From Candidatus Sumerlaeota bacterium (GTDB taxonomy: Bacteria; Sumerlaeota; Sumerlaeia; JAFGJS01), in contig JAFGJS010000062.1 in NCBI GenBank assembly GCA_016928995.1, positions 1 through 37,259 on the forward strand: a DNA stretch of 37,259 nt, read 5' to 3'. The notes beneath the pieces were generated by a model that did no database searches, was not told the DNA's origin, and saw nothing but the letters and a program-made list of their open reading frames with translations. Within the stretch, counting starts at the first letter, position 1. Each line of letters starts with the position of its first letter. This document shows positions 1-8,920 of the stretch, piece after piece. The position numbers and the translations under genes were made by a program.

Positions 1-72
1 CTGTTGCTGCTCGAACTCGCGCGAAGAAACGACGACTGGGACGAAATCTGGAGCGAACGCTTGGTAGCTTGA
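1..72 (+). CDS. C-terminal end of an unidentified protein (truncated by window edge)
   Basis: Frame 1 is open from the first base to a TGA at 70-72 and gives 23 residues ending DEIWSERLVA. The piece is leucine-rich and then charged. It is too short to place in a family. It reads in the same direction as the glycosyltransferase that follows after 156 nt, so it may belong to the same transcription unit. The 73-228 gap shows no further gene. Confidence 0.4.
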   Translation: MLLLELARRNDDWDEIWSERLVA

Positions 73-228
73 TCAAGATGCGCCCTACGTTTGCTTGAAG
101 GCTTTTTCGTGGTTGCATTTTTGCGGAAACGTGCTTCAGAATCTGAACACTCTAGGAAATTTGATTTGTTGGTTTTGATTGATCGGATGGGCGCTTAATG
201 ATTGATGCGAGTTTGATGGGGAGGGGTT

Positions 229-987
229 ATGTTTAAGGGCAAACGGATTGTGGTGGTGATGCCGGCTTACAACGCGGCGGAGACGCTGCAGCGGACGTAT
301 GACGAGGTGATGGCGCAGGAGATCGTGGATCACGTGGTGGTGGTGGATGACGCGAGCCGCGACGCGACGCTGGAGCTGGCGCGGACGCTGCCGAATGCGA
401 CGGCGCATGGGCATGAGGCCAACCGCGGCTATGGCGGGAATCAGAAGACGTGCTACCGGCTGGCGCTGGAGGCGGGGGCGGACATCGTGATCATGGTGCA
501 TCCGGATTATCAGTATACGCCGCAGCTGATTCCGGCTATGGCGGCGTTGATCGCGAACGGGACATACAATTGCGTGTTGGGTTCGCGGCTGCTGGGCGGC
601 GGGGCGCTGAAGGGCGGAATGCCGCTGTGGAAGTACATCGCGAATCGCGGGCTGACGTTCGCGCTGAACGTGGTGTATGGGGCGAAGCTCTCGGAGTATC
701 ACACGGGGTACCGGGCTTTTTCCCGGGAGCTGCTGGAGGCGTTGCCGCTGGAGGAGAACTCGGACGACTTCGTGTTTGATAATCAGATTTTGGCGGAGAT
801 CATCTGGCAGGGCGAGACGATCGCGGAGATCACGTGTCCGACGTTGTATTTTCCGGAGGCGAGCAGCATCAACTTCAAGCGGAGCGTGGATTACGGCTTC
901 GGCTGCCTGGCCACGGCGTGCGAGTATCGTCTGGCGTCCTGGGGTTTGGCGAAGTCGCGGCGGTTTGTCACTAAGCAACGAGTTTAA
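229..987 (+). CDS. Family 2 glycosyltransferase, polyprenyl-phosphate-sugar synthase type
   Basis: This 252-residue protein has the GT-A fold signature of GT2 enzymes: VVMPAYNAAET at the N-terminus, a nucleotide-binding VVVDDASRD segment near residue 40, and HPDYQYTP near residue 90 in the position of the metal-binding acidic motif. It lacks obvious transmembrane helices, like soluble DPM1-type enzymes that transfer a hexose from a nucleotide sugar to polyprenyl phosphate on the cytoplasmic face. The start is supported by a purine-rich GGGGAGGGG at 218-226. Lipid-linked sugars are the donors of GT-C enzymes, and four GT-C/TMTC-like proteins follow downstream, so donor supply for them is a reasonable inference. 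The sugar and acceptor cannot be read from sequence, and a different GT2 role in polysaccharide synthesis remains possible. Confidence 0.85.
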   Translation: MFKGKRIVVVMPAYNAAETLQRTYDEVMAQEIVDHVVVVDDASRDATLELARTLPNATAHGHEANRGYGGNQKTCYRLALEAGADIVIMVHPDYQYTPQLIPAMAALIANGTYNCVLGSRLLGGGALKGGMPLWKYIANRGLTFALNVVYGAKLSEYHTGYRAFSRELLEALPLEENSDDFVFDNQILAEIIWQGETIAEITCPTLYFPEASSINFKRSVDYGFGCLATACEYRLASWGLAKSRRFVTKQRV

Positions 988-1110
988 GAAGTGTAATATT
1001 TGCTTTATGCGTGTGGAATTGAGCATTATTGGAAAGTCGCTCAGCAACTTCGAATTGAAAATTGAAAATAATATCATGCTCAAGGCCAGTATAGATAGGT
1101 AAAAACTCAT

Positions 1111-1374
1111 ATGTCAAAATTGAAAACTATTGAAAAGATAAAATTTGAAAAGCTATTCGGTATGGAATCAGGATACGTTCTTGATTTTTCGAATTTCACA
1201 TTTCAAGAATTTGTTTTAGAGAATGTTAATATTGATATTTATGCTGAAAAGTATAATTTCAGAAGTGGTTCAAAAGCAAATCGTCTCAGAGCGTTTTGGG
1301 AGAAAGAGTCGTATAGTGTTGTCGCCACCCTAAATAAAGCTTTGCTTGAATATTGGAAAACATTAAAAATATGA
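1111..1374 (+). CDS. Small hypothetical protein paired with nuclease (possible defence component)
   Basis: This 87-residue soluble protein carries a block LFGMESGYVLDFS, then FQEFV, then SGSKANRLRAFW. I have seen similar blocks as stand-alone proteins or N-terminal domains next to nuclease or abortive-infection proteins, but I cannot name the family with certainty. Its stop overlaps the start of the following nuclease gene as ATGA, so the two are probably co-translated. An AGG at 1097-1099 may serve as ribosome-binding site. Both genes are clearly AT-richer than the glycosyltransferase before and the TPR genes after, which suggests recent acquisition. The role is unknown; regulation or targeting of the nuclease is only an inference from the coupling. 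Confidence 0.75.
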   Translation: MSKLKTIEKIKFEKLFGMESGYVLDFSNFTFQEFVLENVNIDIYAEKYNFRSGSKANRLRAFWEKESYSVVATLNKALLEYWKTLKI

Positions 1375-1997
1375 ACCATGAACCTATAACTTCGAACGAG
1401 AAAAAACTGTTTAATGAATGCATGCAGACTATTTGCGTGTCTGGCCTCAAACAAACCAATATCGATACGGAAAACTCCAAGCCATTACAATCAATAAATC
1501 AAAATGAACTTAGTGAATTAAAGTCTAAGCTATATTCATTAAATGAAATTTCTCCGCAGACTAGAGGCTTCGCATTTGAGAAGTTTTTAAATAAGCTATT
1601 TTCTATGTATAACCTAGCTCCTCGCGGATCATTTCGGCTAACTGGAGAACAGATTGACGGTAGTTTTCAACTTGATAGATTTACTTATTTAGTTGAAGCA
1701 AAATGGCAGGAGAGACAAGTTGGGAACAGTGATTTGCTTGCCTTCAAAGGAAAAGTGGCTGGTAAAGCTATTTGGTCAAGAGGAATATATATTAGCTATA
1801 GTGGTTTTACACCTGATGGATTAATCGCTTTTTCCAAAGCGGGAAGTACAAATATTATTGGTATAACAGGACAAGATATCCATTTCATATTGGAAGGAGA
1901 ACTGTCCTTTGTTGAGGCAATTCAGTTAAAGACTCGATATGCAGCAGAAACGGGTGAGTTTTGGATTTCTGTTTTCGATCTTCGTCGTGGTCATTAA
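1371..1997 (+). CDS. Mrr-like PD-(D/E)XK restriction endonuclease
   Basis: This 208-residue protein has a helical N-terminal third and then a restriction-endonuclease fold of Mrr type. RGFAFEKFLNKLF gives the first helix, EQIDGSF supplies the catalytic Asp, and YLVEAKWQ supplies the E-x-K pair with the trailing Gln common in Mrr-like nucleases. A further block, RGIYISYSGFT, corresponds to a core strand of the fold. Such enzymes cut foreign or modified DNA. I chose ATG 1371 because it overlaps the upstream TGA as ATGA; a TTG at 1353 would add six residues. No methyltransferase is adjacent, which fits a type IV-like or other stand-alone defence nuclease rather than a classical restriction-modification pair. 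Low GC marks it as likely transferred together with the small upstream gene. Confidence 0.82.
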   Translation: MNHEPITSNEKKLFNECMQTICVSGLKQTNIDTENSKPLQSINQNELSELKSKLYSLNEISPQTRGFAFEKFLNKLFSMYNLAPRGSFRLTGEQIDGSFQLDRFTYLVEAKWQERQVGNSDLLAFKGKVAGKAIWSRGIYISYSGFTPDGLIAFSKAGSTNIIGITGQDIHFILEGELSFVEAIQLKTRYAAETGEFWISVFDLRRGH

Positions 1998-2074
1998 GTT
2001 CAAAAATTAGGGTGACGGGATCAGTCAAGTTAATTACACCATCAATTACGAGTATACATATAGGATTATTTTGT

Positions 2075-4519
2075 GTGATCAGTGTACCGGAACAAGAGAC
2101 ATCCAGACCGCGGCTTGTTTTGATTTCAGCTGGTTTGATTTTGCTGATGCTGCTGGCCTATGAGCCGGTGCGGCATAACGATTTTGTGTATTATGATGAT
2201 GAAGATTATGTGACGAAGAACGTTGAGGTGCAGCAGGGCTTCACGCTGGTGAACGTGATTTGGGCGTTCACCGCGGAGAACAATACGGCGAACTGGCATC
2301 CGTTGACGTGGCTGAGCCATATGGCGGATGTGGAGCTGTTCGGTTTGAATCCGCTGGGGCACCATCTGCATAACCTGGCGTTGCATATGCTCAGCGTTGT
2401 GTTGCTGTTTTGGCTGTTGCAACGGATGACGGGGGCGGCGTGGCGCAGCGCTTTTGCGGCGATGGTGTTTGGGATTCATCCGCTGCATGTGGAGTCGGTG
2501 GCCTGGGCGGCGGAGCGGAAGGACGTGCTGAGCGCGTTGTTCTTTATGCTGACGCTGCATGCTTATGTTTCGTATGTGCGGAAGCGCGGGGCGCTGCGGT
2601 ATATGCTGGTCGCGCTGCTTTTTGCGCTGGGGCTGATGGCCAAGCCGATGCTGGTGACGTTGCCGCTGGTGCTGTTGATTCTGGATGTGTGGCCGTTGCA
2701 GCGGATTCCACAAATCGCGGGCGAGGCGGTTGACGGAGATGATCGTTCATCGCTGGCCGTCGCGCGCGGTCTGATCGTGGAGAAGCTTCCGCTGTTTATC
2801 CTGACGTTGATTTCCTGCGTGGTGACCTTCGTGGTTCAACGGAGCGGCGGGGCGATGATCATCGAAGCACCAGTGAGTGTGCGTTTGTTGAATACGCCGA
2901 TCAATTATATCACTTATATCACTGACATGTTCTGGCCGGCGAAGCTGGCGGTTTTGTATCCTTATGATTTGACTCCGCCGGTCTGGAAGGCGCTCGCGGC
3001 TTTCGCGGTTCTGCTGGCGATTACCGTCGCCGCGCTCTGGCAGCTGTGGCAACGACCCTGGCTGACGGCGGGATGGCTGTGGTTCGGCGTGATGCTGGTT
3101 CCGGTGATCGGCCTGGTGCAGGTCGGGTTGCAATCGACGGCGGATCGTTATATGTATCTGCCTTGCATCGGGATTGCGATGATGGTTGCGTGGACGGCCG
3201 GGCAGGCGGTCGAGAGCTGGCCGCGCGGGAAGCTGGCGTTGTCTGTTTGCGGAGCGCTGCTGGCGGCCGGGATGGCGCTGGGGACACGGGCGCAATTGGC
3301 GCATTGGAAAGACACGAACACGTTGTTCGAGCATACGCTGGCCGTGACTCACGATAATTACCTCGCGTATAACAACCTCGGGGCGATTCGTTATCATCAG
3401 GGGCGATTGGAGGAGGCGGAGGCGCTTTTCTCCCGGGCGATTGAGATTCAGCCGGATTTTCCCAGCACGTATGTGGATCTGGCGGCGGTGTTTTCCAAGC
3501 AGGGGCTGAGCGAAAAGGCGGAGAGTTATCTGAGGAAGGCGTTGAGCATCGATCCGGATCATTTTTTCGCCAATAACAATCTGGCGACGTTGTTTCTGGA
3601 GCAGGGGCGGTTGGACGAGGCGCAGGTTTATTTGGACAAGGCGTTGCAGGTCAAGCCGGAGAGCGTGGCGGCGCTGATGAATCTGTCCACCATCTATATG
3701 CAAGGCGAACAGTATGACAAGGCGATGGAGTGTATGCAGAAAGTGACCCGGCTCGATCCGGATAACTTTCTGGCGTATCAGCGGATGGGAGTGATTTATC
3801 AGGCGTGGGGGCGGCTGGACGATGCAATCGCGGCGTATGAGGATTCGGTGCGGTATTTTCCGGAGAACGGCGAGGGGTATAATAATCTGGGCGTGCTCAA
3901 GGGCCAGAAGGCCTCGCAGGCGAAGACCGCCGAGGAGCATCAGGCTTTGCTCGATGAGGCGGTCGAGTGTTTTCAGCGGAGTCTGGAGATCGATCCAAAC
4001 GGCGTGGAGACTTACAACAACCTTGGCTTTGCGCTAAAAATCCAAGGCCGGTTCAAGGAGGCCGTTCAGAATTATCGCCTTGCGTGCAACGTGGATCCCG
4101 GCAATTTTGACCGGCATTGGAATCTTGGCACGGCGCTGCAGACAATGGGGAATCGCGAGGAAGCCGCGGAGTGTTACCGGCGGACGATTGCGTTGAATCC
4201 GGAGTTTGCGCCTGCGATGAGCAATTTGGCGTGGATTCTGGCGACTCATCCGACTGAGGCGTTGCGCGATCCTTCCGAGGCGGTTGCGCTGGCGGAGAAG
4301 GCCGTGGAGTTGACGTCGCATGAGATTCCGATGGCGCTGGATTCGCTGGCTGCGGCGTATGCGTCGGCCGGCGAATTTGACCAGGCGGCCGGGACGGCAC
4401 AAGAGGCCGTGGAGCGGGCTGAAGCGGCGAATCAGCCACGGATGGCCGGCGATATCCGAAGCCGGCTGGATTTATATCAGGCGGGAAAGCCGTTTTATGA
4501 AAAAAACTCGCAGGATTGA
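2075..4519 (+). CDS. TMTC-like GT-C membrane protein with C-terminal TPRs, copy 1
   Basis: This 814-residue protein begins with a membrane helix followed by a conserved loop containing EPVRHNDF and a YDDED motif (Asp41, Asp42), in the position of the acidic catalytic motif of GT-C glycosyltransferases. HPLHVESVAWAAERKD at 135-150 resembles the HPxHTEAVAxxxxRAD signature of eukaryotic TMTC O-mannosyltransferases. Several more helices follow to about residue 420, then roughly ten TPRs to the end. GT-C enzymes use lipid-linked sugars on the extracytoplasmic side; the TPRs may bind the protein acceptor. I chose GTG 2075 because it matches the N-termini of the paralogues and has AGGA about 9 nt upstream; the frame extends back to a TTG inside the nuclease gene, which is unlikely. 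Glycosyl transfer is inferred, not shown. Confidence 0.85.
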   Translation: MISVPEQETSRPRLVLISAGLILLMLLAYEPVRHNDFVYYDDEDYVTKNVEVQQGFTLVNVIWAFTAENNTANWHPLTWLSHMADVELFGLNPLGHHLHNLALHMLSVVLLFWLLQRMTGAAWRSAFAAMVFGIHPLHVESVAWAAERKDVLSALFFMLTLHAYVSYVRKRGALRYMLVALLFALGLMAKPMLVTLPLVLLILDVWPLQRIPQIAGEAVDGDDRSSLAVARGLIVEKLPLFILTLISCVVTFVVQRSGGAMIIEAPVSVRLLNTPINYITYITDMFWPAKLAVLYPYDLTPPVWKALAAFAVLLAITVAALWQLWQRPWLTAGWLWFGVMLVPVIGLVQVGLQSTADRYMYLPCIGIAMMVAWTAGQAVESWPRGKLALSVCGALLAAGMALGTRAQLAHWKDTNTLFEHTLAVTHDNYLAYNNLGAIRYHQGRLEEAEALFSRAIEIQPDFPSTYVDLAAVFSKQGLSEKAESYLRKALSIDPDHFFANNNLATLFLEQGRLDEAQVYLDKALQVKPESVAALMNLSTIYMQGEQYDKAMECMQKVTRLDPDNFLAYQRMGVIYQAWGRLDDAIAAYEDSVRYFPENGEGYNNLGVLKGQKASQAKTAEEHQALLDEAVECFQRSLEIDPNGVETYNNLGFALKIQGRFKEAVQNYRLACNVDPGNFDRHWNLGTALQTMGNREEAAECYRRTIALNPEFAPAMSNLAWILATHPTEALRDPSEAVALAEKAVELTSHEIPMALDSLAAAYASAGEFDQAAGTAQEAVERAEAANQPRMAGDIRSRLDLYQAGKPFYEKNSQD

Positions 4520-6977
4520 TCATACGGAGCAAATGAAGTCCAGGCGGACGGGGCTGATTGTATCCGCTGTCCTGGCCGCGTTGATCCTGGCTGCGTATGA
4601 GCCGGTGCGGCATAATGATTTTGTGCGGTACGATGACGAGCATTACATCACTCAGAATTTACAGGTCCAACAGGGATTGACCTGGGAGAATGTCCAGTGG
4701 GCGTTCACGTCGAGGAATCGAACGGCCAACTGGCATCCATTGACCTGGCTCAGCCATATGACGGACATCGAGTTGTTCGGACTGAATCCGCAAGGGCATC
4801 ATTTTCATAATGTGGCGCTGCATGCGGTCAGCGTAATTCTGTTGTTCTGGCTGCTGTGGAGGCTGACGGGTTCAATCGGGCTTGGCGCGTTCACGGCTGC
4901 GGTGTTCGGCTTGCATCCGCTGCATGTGGAGTCGGTGGCGTGGGCGGCGGAACGGAAGGACGTGCTGAGCGCGTTGCTGTTCATACTGACGCTCGCCGCG
5001 TATGCGTATTACGCGAAAAAAGGCGGGGGCGTGCGCTACGCGCTGGTCGTGTTGTGTTTTGCCCTGGGGCTGATGGCCAAGCCGATGCTGGTTACATTGC
5101 CGATTGTGCTGTTGCTGTTGGACGTCTGGCCATTGAAGCGCATTCCGGCTTTATCCGGCGAGGCGGCGAAAGGCGAAGTTGATTCAAGCATTGCGAAAAA
5201 GTCCACGGGCGGTTCGAAAAAGCCTGCTGAAAATTCGGCGGCGATTGTTCGCGGTTTGATCGTGGAGAAGCTTCCGCTGTTTCTGCTGACGTTGATTTCC
5301 TGCGTCGTGACGTTCAAGGTTCAACAGACGGCAGGTGCGATGCAGTTTCAGGCGCCGCTGAGCGTGCGTCTCGCCAATATTCCGCTGAATTATCTCAGTT
5401 ACTTATCCAGCTTATTCTGGCCGGTTGATCTAGCCGTGCTTTATCCATATTTGTTCGACCGGCCGTGGTGGCAGCCGCTGGGCGCTTTGGCGGTGTTGCT
5501 GGGAATCACCGGATTTTTTATGTACCAAATCCGCACGCGGCCGTGGTTGATCGTGGGATGGCTCTGGTTCGGCGTGATGCTGTTTCCCGTGATCGGATTG
5601 GTGCAGGTGGGCGTGCAATCCACGGCGGATCGTTATATGTATCTGCCGTGCATCGGGATTGCGATGATGCTTTCCATGACGATCGCCGAGCTGACGGCGA
5701 GATGGCCGTATCGTAAGGCGATCCTGGGATTCGCGGGCGGACTGCTTGTGCTGGGGATGGTGTTGACGGCGCGCGTACAGACGACTTACTGGAAGGACAC
5801 GGTGACTCTGTTCGAGCATGCGCTGGCGGCGGTTCCGGACAATTACGCCGTGCATAACACGTTGGGCGTGTATTATTGCAAGGACCAAGCCGTCGATCTC
5901 GACAAGGCCGCGGAACATTTTCAGCGGACGATTGAGATTCAGCCGGATTTTCCCAACCCGTATGTCGGCCTGGCTTTTGTTTATAATAAGCAGGATCGGG
6001 AAGAAGACGCGGTTCGCGAGCTGCAGCATGCGTTGAAAATCGAACCGGGCCATCCATACGCGTGCAATAATCTGGCGAATATTCTGATGAATCGCGGCGA
6101 GCTGGATGAGGCGGAGAGTTATTTGCGCAAGGCGCTGAAGTCCGAGCCGTATAATATCGTGGCGAATATGAACATGTTTACGATTTGCATGCAGCGTTCG
6201 CGCGCGGAAGAGGCAACGTCTTATATGCAGCGGGTGCTGGAGTTGGACCCGGATTATGCTCCGGCGCTGAAAAATCTGGCGAGGAATTATGAGTCGCGGC
6301 AAATGATCGCCGAGGCGATTGCGGCGTACGAGCGCCTCGTGCAAGTCGAACCGGATAACGCCGAAGCGCTTAACAGCCTCGGCGTGCTCAAGGGCAATCA
6401 AGGTCTGTTTGACGAGGCTATCGAGTGCTTTCGCAAGAGCTTGAAATACGATCCGGACGGCGTTGAAGTCTGCAATAATCTTGGCATTACATTGAAACGG
6501 CTGGAGCGTTTTCAGGAAGCTGTTCCATATTTCCGCAAGGCGCGAAAAGTCGCGCCGGACGATATTCAGTGTTTTTGGAATCTTGCTTATTGTCTGCATA
6601 TGAGCGGAGAATATGGCGAGGCTGTGGCCGGTTATCGTCAGATCCTGCAATCCAATCCGCAATTCATGCCCGTATTATGCAACCTGTCCTGGATTCTGGC
6701 CACGAGTCCGGACAGCGATCTACGAAATCCTACAGAGGCGGTTGCGCTGGGTCTCAAGGCCGCCGAATTATCGAAGTTCGGCAATCCCGCCGTTTTAAAC
6801 GCATTGGCCGCGGCCTATGCCGCCGCAGGCGATTTCGACAAGGCGGTAGCGACCGCGCAAAAAGCGATCAGCCTGGCCGACGCCGCCGGTCAACCGGACT
6901 TGGCCGAAGATTTCAAAAGCCGCCTGCAATTATATCAATCCGGAAAGCCGTTCTATGAATCCTCTCCGGAAAAGTGA
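4497..6977 (+). CDS. TMTC-like GT-C membrane protein with C-terminal TPRs, copy 2
   Basis: This 826-residue paralogue has the same layout: an N-terminal helix, EPVRHNDFVRYDDE, the HPLHVESVAWAAERKD block, about a dozen hydrophobic segments and around ten TPRs. It carries an extra Ser/Lys-rich hydrophilic loop (about 35 residues with STGGSKKPAEN) that the other copies lack or have shorter. ATG 4497 lies inside the end of copy 1 and gives a 23-nt overlap identical in geometry to the copy 2/copy 3 junction. An internal ATG at 4533, with GGAG just upstream, is a possible alternative start. The C-terminus, GKPFYESSPEK, matches that of copy 1. It is most likely co-transcribed and translationally coupled with its neighbours. 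The function is inferred as for copy 1. Confidence 0.85.
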   Translation: MKKTRRIDHTEQMKSRRTGLIVSAVLAALILAAYEPVRHNDFVRYDDEHYITQNLQVQQGLTWENVQWAFTSRNRTANWHPLTWLSHMTDIELFGLNPQGHHFHNVALHAVSVILLFWLLWRLTGSIGLGAFTAAVFGLHPLHVESVAWAAERKDVLSALLFILTLAAYAYYAKKGGGVRYALVVLCFALGLMAKPMLVTLPIVLLLLDVWPLKRIPALSGEAAKGEVDSSIAKKSTGGSKKPAENSAAIVRGLIVEKLPLFLLTLISCVVTFKVQQTAGAMQFQAPLSVRLANIPLNYLSYLSSLFWPVDLAVLYPYLFDRPWWQPLGALAVLLGITGFFMYQIRTRPWLIVGWLWFGVMLFPVIGLVQVGVQSTADRYMYLPCIGIAMMLSMTIAELTARWPYRKAILGFAGGLLVLGMVLTARVQTTYWKDTVTLFEHALAAVPDNYAVHNTLGVYYCKDQAVDLDKAAEHFQRTIEIQPDFPNPYVGLAFVYNKQDREEDAVRELQHALKIEPGHPYACNNLANILMNRGELDEAESYLRKALKSEPYNIVANMNMFTICMQRSRAEEATSYMQRVLELDPDYAPALKNLARNYESRQMIAEAIAAYERLVQVEPDNAEALNSLGVLKGNQGLFDEAIECFRKSLKYDPDGVEVCNNLGITLKRLERFQEAVPYFRKARKVAPDDIQCFWNLAYCLHMSGEYGEAVAGYRQILQSNPQFMPVLCNLSWILATSPDSDLRNPTEAVALGLKAAELSKFGNPAVLNALAAAYAAAGDFDKAVATAQKAISLADAAGQPDLAEDFKSRLQLYQSGKPFYESSPEK

Positions 6978-8904
6978 TTCGCTGCCGGACGCCGCGGCGC
7001 GGCGATGGATAATTGTCATCATTTCCGCAGGGCTGGCTGCGTTGATCCTGATCGCGTTTGAGCCGGTCAGGCATAACAGTTTTATCGCGTTCGACGACAA
7101 CAGCTACATCACGGCCAATCCGCATGTGCAGTCGGGATTCACGGTTGATTCCATCGTGTGGGCGTTTACTTCGGGGCATTCCTCCAACTGGCATCCGCTG
7201 ACGTGGCTGAGTCATATGCTGGATGCGCAGCTTTTCGGCATGAATCCGCTTTGGCATCATTGGCATAATCTGGCGTTGCATCTCATCGCGACGATTTTGC
7301 TCTTTCTGATTCTGCACAAGATGACCGGCGCTGTTTGGCCCTGCGCGTTCACGGCGATGGTGTTTGGCATTCATCCGCTGCGAGTGGAGTCGGTGGCCTG
7401 GGCGGCGGAGCGCAAGGATGTGCTGAGCGGCGTGTTTTGGATGCTGACGCTTGCGGCGTATTATTATTATGTCAAGGCGGGCGGCGTTGTCCGGTATTTG
7501 CTGGTGGCGCTGTGCCTTGCGCTGGGCTTGATGGCCAAGCCGATGCTGGTCAGCCTGCCGTTGATTTTATTGCTGCTCGATTTCTGGCCGCTGGGGCGAG
7601 TTCGGGAATTCATTGTCGATGCTGATGAAAAAGCGAACGCGATGCCGCTGCGGAAATTGATCGTGGAGAAAATTCCTCTGCTGCTGCTGGTTTTGATTTC
7701 CTGCGTCGTCACCTACCTGGTTCAGCGTCACGGCAAAAGCACGTCGCCGGATCTTGCGATGGTTTATCGCGTGTTGAATGCGATGAACAGTTGCACCGCT
7801 TATCTTGGGAAAGTTGTTTATCCGGTTGATCTGGCGTTGCTGTACCCGCAGCCGCAACATTTGCCGTTGTGGAAACCGGCGGCGTCGGCGGTCATTCTGG
7901 TTTTGATAACGGCCTTCGTGATCATGCAACGATTTCGCCGGCCATATTTAGCCGCGGGCTGGTTTTGGTATTTGATCGCGCTCGCGCCGGTGATCGGGAT
8001 CGTGCAAGTCGGGGCGCAGTCCATGGCCGACCGCTACACGTATCTGCCGGCGATCGGCCTGTCAATGATGGCCGCGTGGGGCGCGGCCGAACTTTCCGCA
8101 AGATGGCGGCGCCAGCAGGCGATTCTGTCGATCCTGTGCGCGGGGATTGCGCTGGCGATGATCATGGGCACGCGGGCGCAACTGCGTTATTGGACGGACA
8201 GCGTGACGCTGTTTGAGCATGCCTTGGCGGTGACCGAGGATAACTATCCAATGCATCACAGCCTGGGCTTTGCGCTGGCGGAACAAGGCCGGCTGGATGA
8301 GGCGGCGAAACATTTTGTGCAGGCGCTGAAAATCTGGCCCGAGGCGAAGCTGGATGTTGAGCTCGCCAATCTGATGATCAAACAAAAAAAGTATGACGAT
8401 GCGCTGGACTTGCTGCGGGATGTTATCAAAGAGGAGCCAGACAATTCGCTCGCGTATTACAACATGGGGATCGCGTATCAGCTGCAGGAGAAGTTCGGCG
8501 CGGCGGCGGCCGCTTATGAGCAGGCGGTGCGGCTTGACCGGAACAATGCCAAGGCGTTTAACAACCTGGGCGTGCTCAAGGCGCAACAGGGATTGATTGA
8601 CGAAGCGGCGGAGTGTTTTCGGGAGTGCCTGCGCGGCGCGCCGTACAACGCCACGGCGCATCGTCAGCTGGCGTCGATGCTGCTGATGCAGGGGCGGAAC
8701 GATGAGGCCGCCGCGCAGTGCCGCGCCGCGCTGAAGATCAATCCGCGGGACGCCGAGGCGAATTTTTTCCTCGCTTATGCGCTGCGCATGACGGGCAAGC
8801 CTGACGAGGCCGCGGAATACGCGCGCAAGGCCGTCGAGCTGGCCAGAGCCGCGGGCGATGATGAACTGGCGCGGGAATTTGAGCAGCGGATGCAATTCGA
8901 TTAA
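6955..8904 (+). CDS. TMTC-like GT-C membrane protein with C-terminal TPRs, copy 3 (shortest)
   Basis: This 649-residue paralogue keeps the membrane half, with EPVRHNSFIAFDDN replacing YDDE and HPLRVESVAWAAERKD replacing the HPLH form. Only about six TPRs follow. The C-terminus stops at EQRMQFD, before the GKPFYE tail seen in copies 1 and 2, and the ILATxP-containing repeat present in the other three copies is missing. ATG 6955 overlaps copy 2 by 23 nt and no later canonical start precedes the first helix, so the start is firm. Loss of TPRs with preservation of the membrane domain suggests divergence in acceptor or partner binding rather than decay. The first acidic motif reads FDDN rather than YDDE, and copy 4 has YDDN, so copies 3 and 4 form a subgroup. 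Confidence 0.84.
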   Translation: MNPLRKSDSLPDAAARRWIIVIISAGLAALILIAFEPVRHNSFIAFDDNSYITANPHVQSGFTVDSIVWAFTSGHSSNWHPLTWLSHMLDAQLFGMNPLWHHWHNLALHLIATILLFLILHKMTGAVWPCAFTAMVFGIHPLRVESVAWAAERKDVLSGVFWMLTLAAYYYYVKAGGVVRYLLVALCLALGLMAKPMLVSLPLILLLLDFWPLGRVREFIVDADEKANAMPLRKLIVEKIPLLLLVLISCVVTYLVQRHGKSTSPDLAMVYRVLNAMNSCTAYLGKVVYPVDLALLYPQPQHLPLWKPAASAVILVLITAFVIMQRFRRPYLAAGWFWYLIALAPVIGIVQVGAQSMADRYTYLPAIGLSMMAAWGAAELSARWRRQQAILSILCAGIALAMIMGTRAQLRYWTDSVTLFEHALAVTEDNYPMHHSLGFALAEQGRLDEAAKHFVQALKIWPEAKLDVELANLMIKQKKYDDALDLLRDVIKEEPDNSLAYYNMGIAYQLQEKFGAAAAAYEQAVRLDRNNAKAFNNLGVLKAQQGLIDEAAECFRECLRGAPYNATAHRQLASMLLMQGRNDEAAAQCRAALKINPRDAEANFFLAYALRMTGKPDEAAEYARKAVELARAAGDDELAREFEQRMQFD

Positions 8905-8920
8905 ACGGAGCAGGCGTTTG

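Noticed and set aside
136-1110. 324-residue minus-strand open frame
   Set aside because: Arg/His-rich composition typical of the complement of a GC-rich gene; it lies across the GT2 gene, whose motifs are clear.
2747-3940. 397-residue minus-strand frame under TMTC-like copy 1
   Set aside because: Complement of the TPR-coding sequence; low-complexity Arg/Gln/His text with no motif. The same applies to 5430-6662 and 8062-9063.
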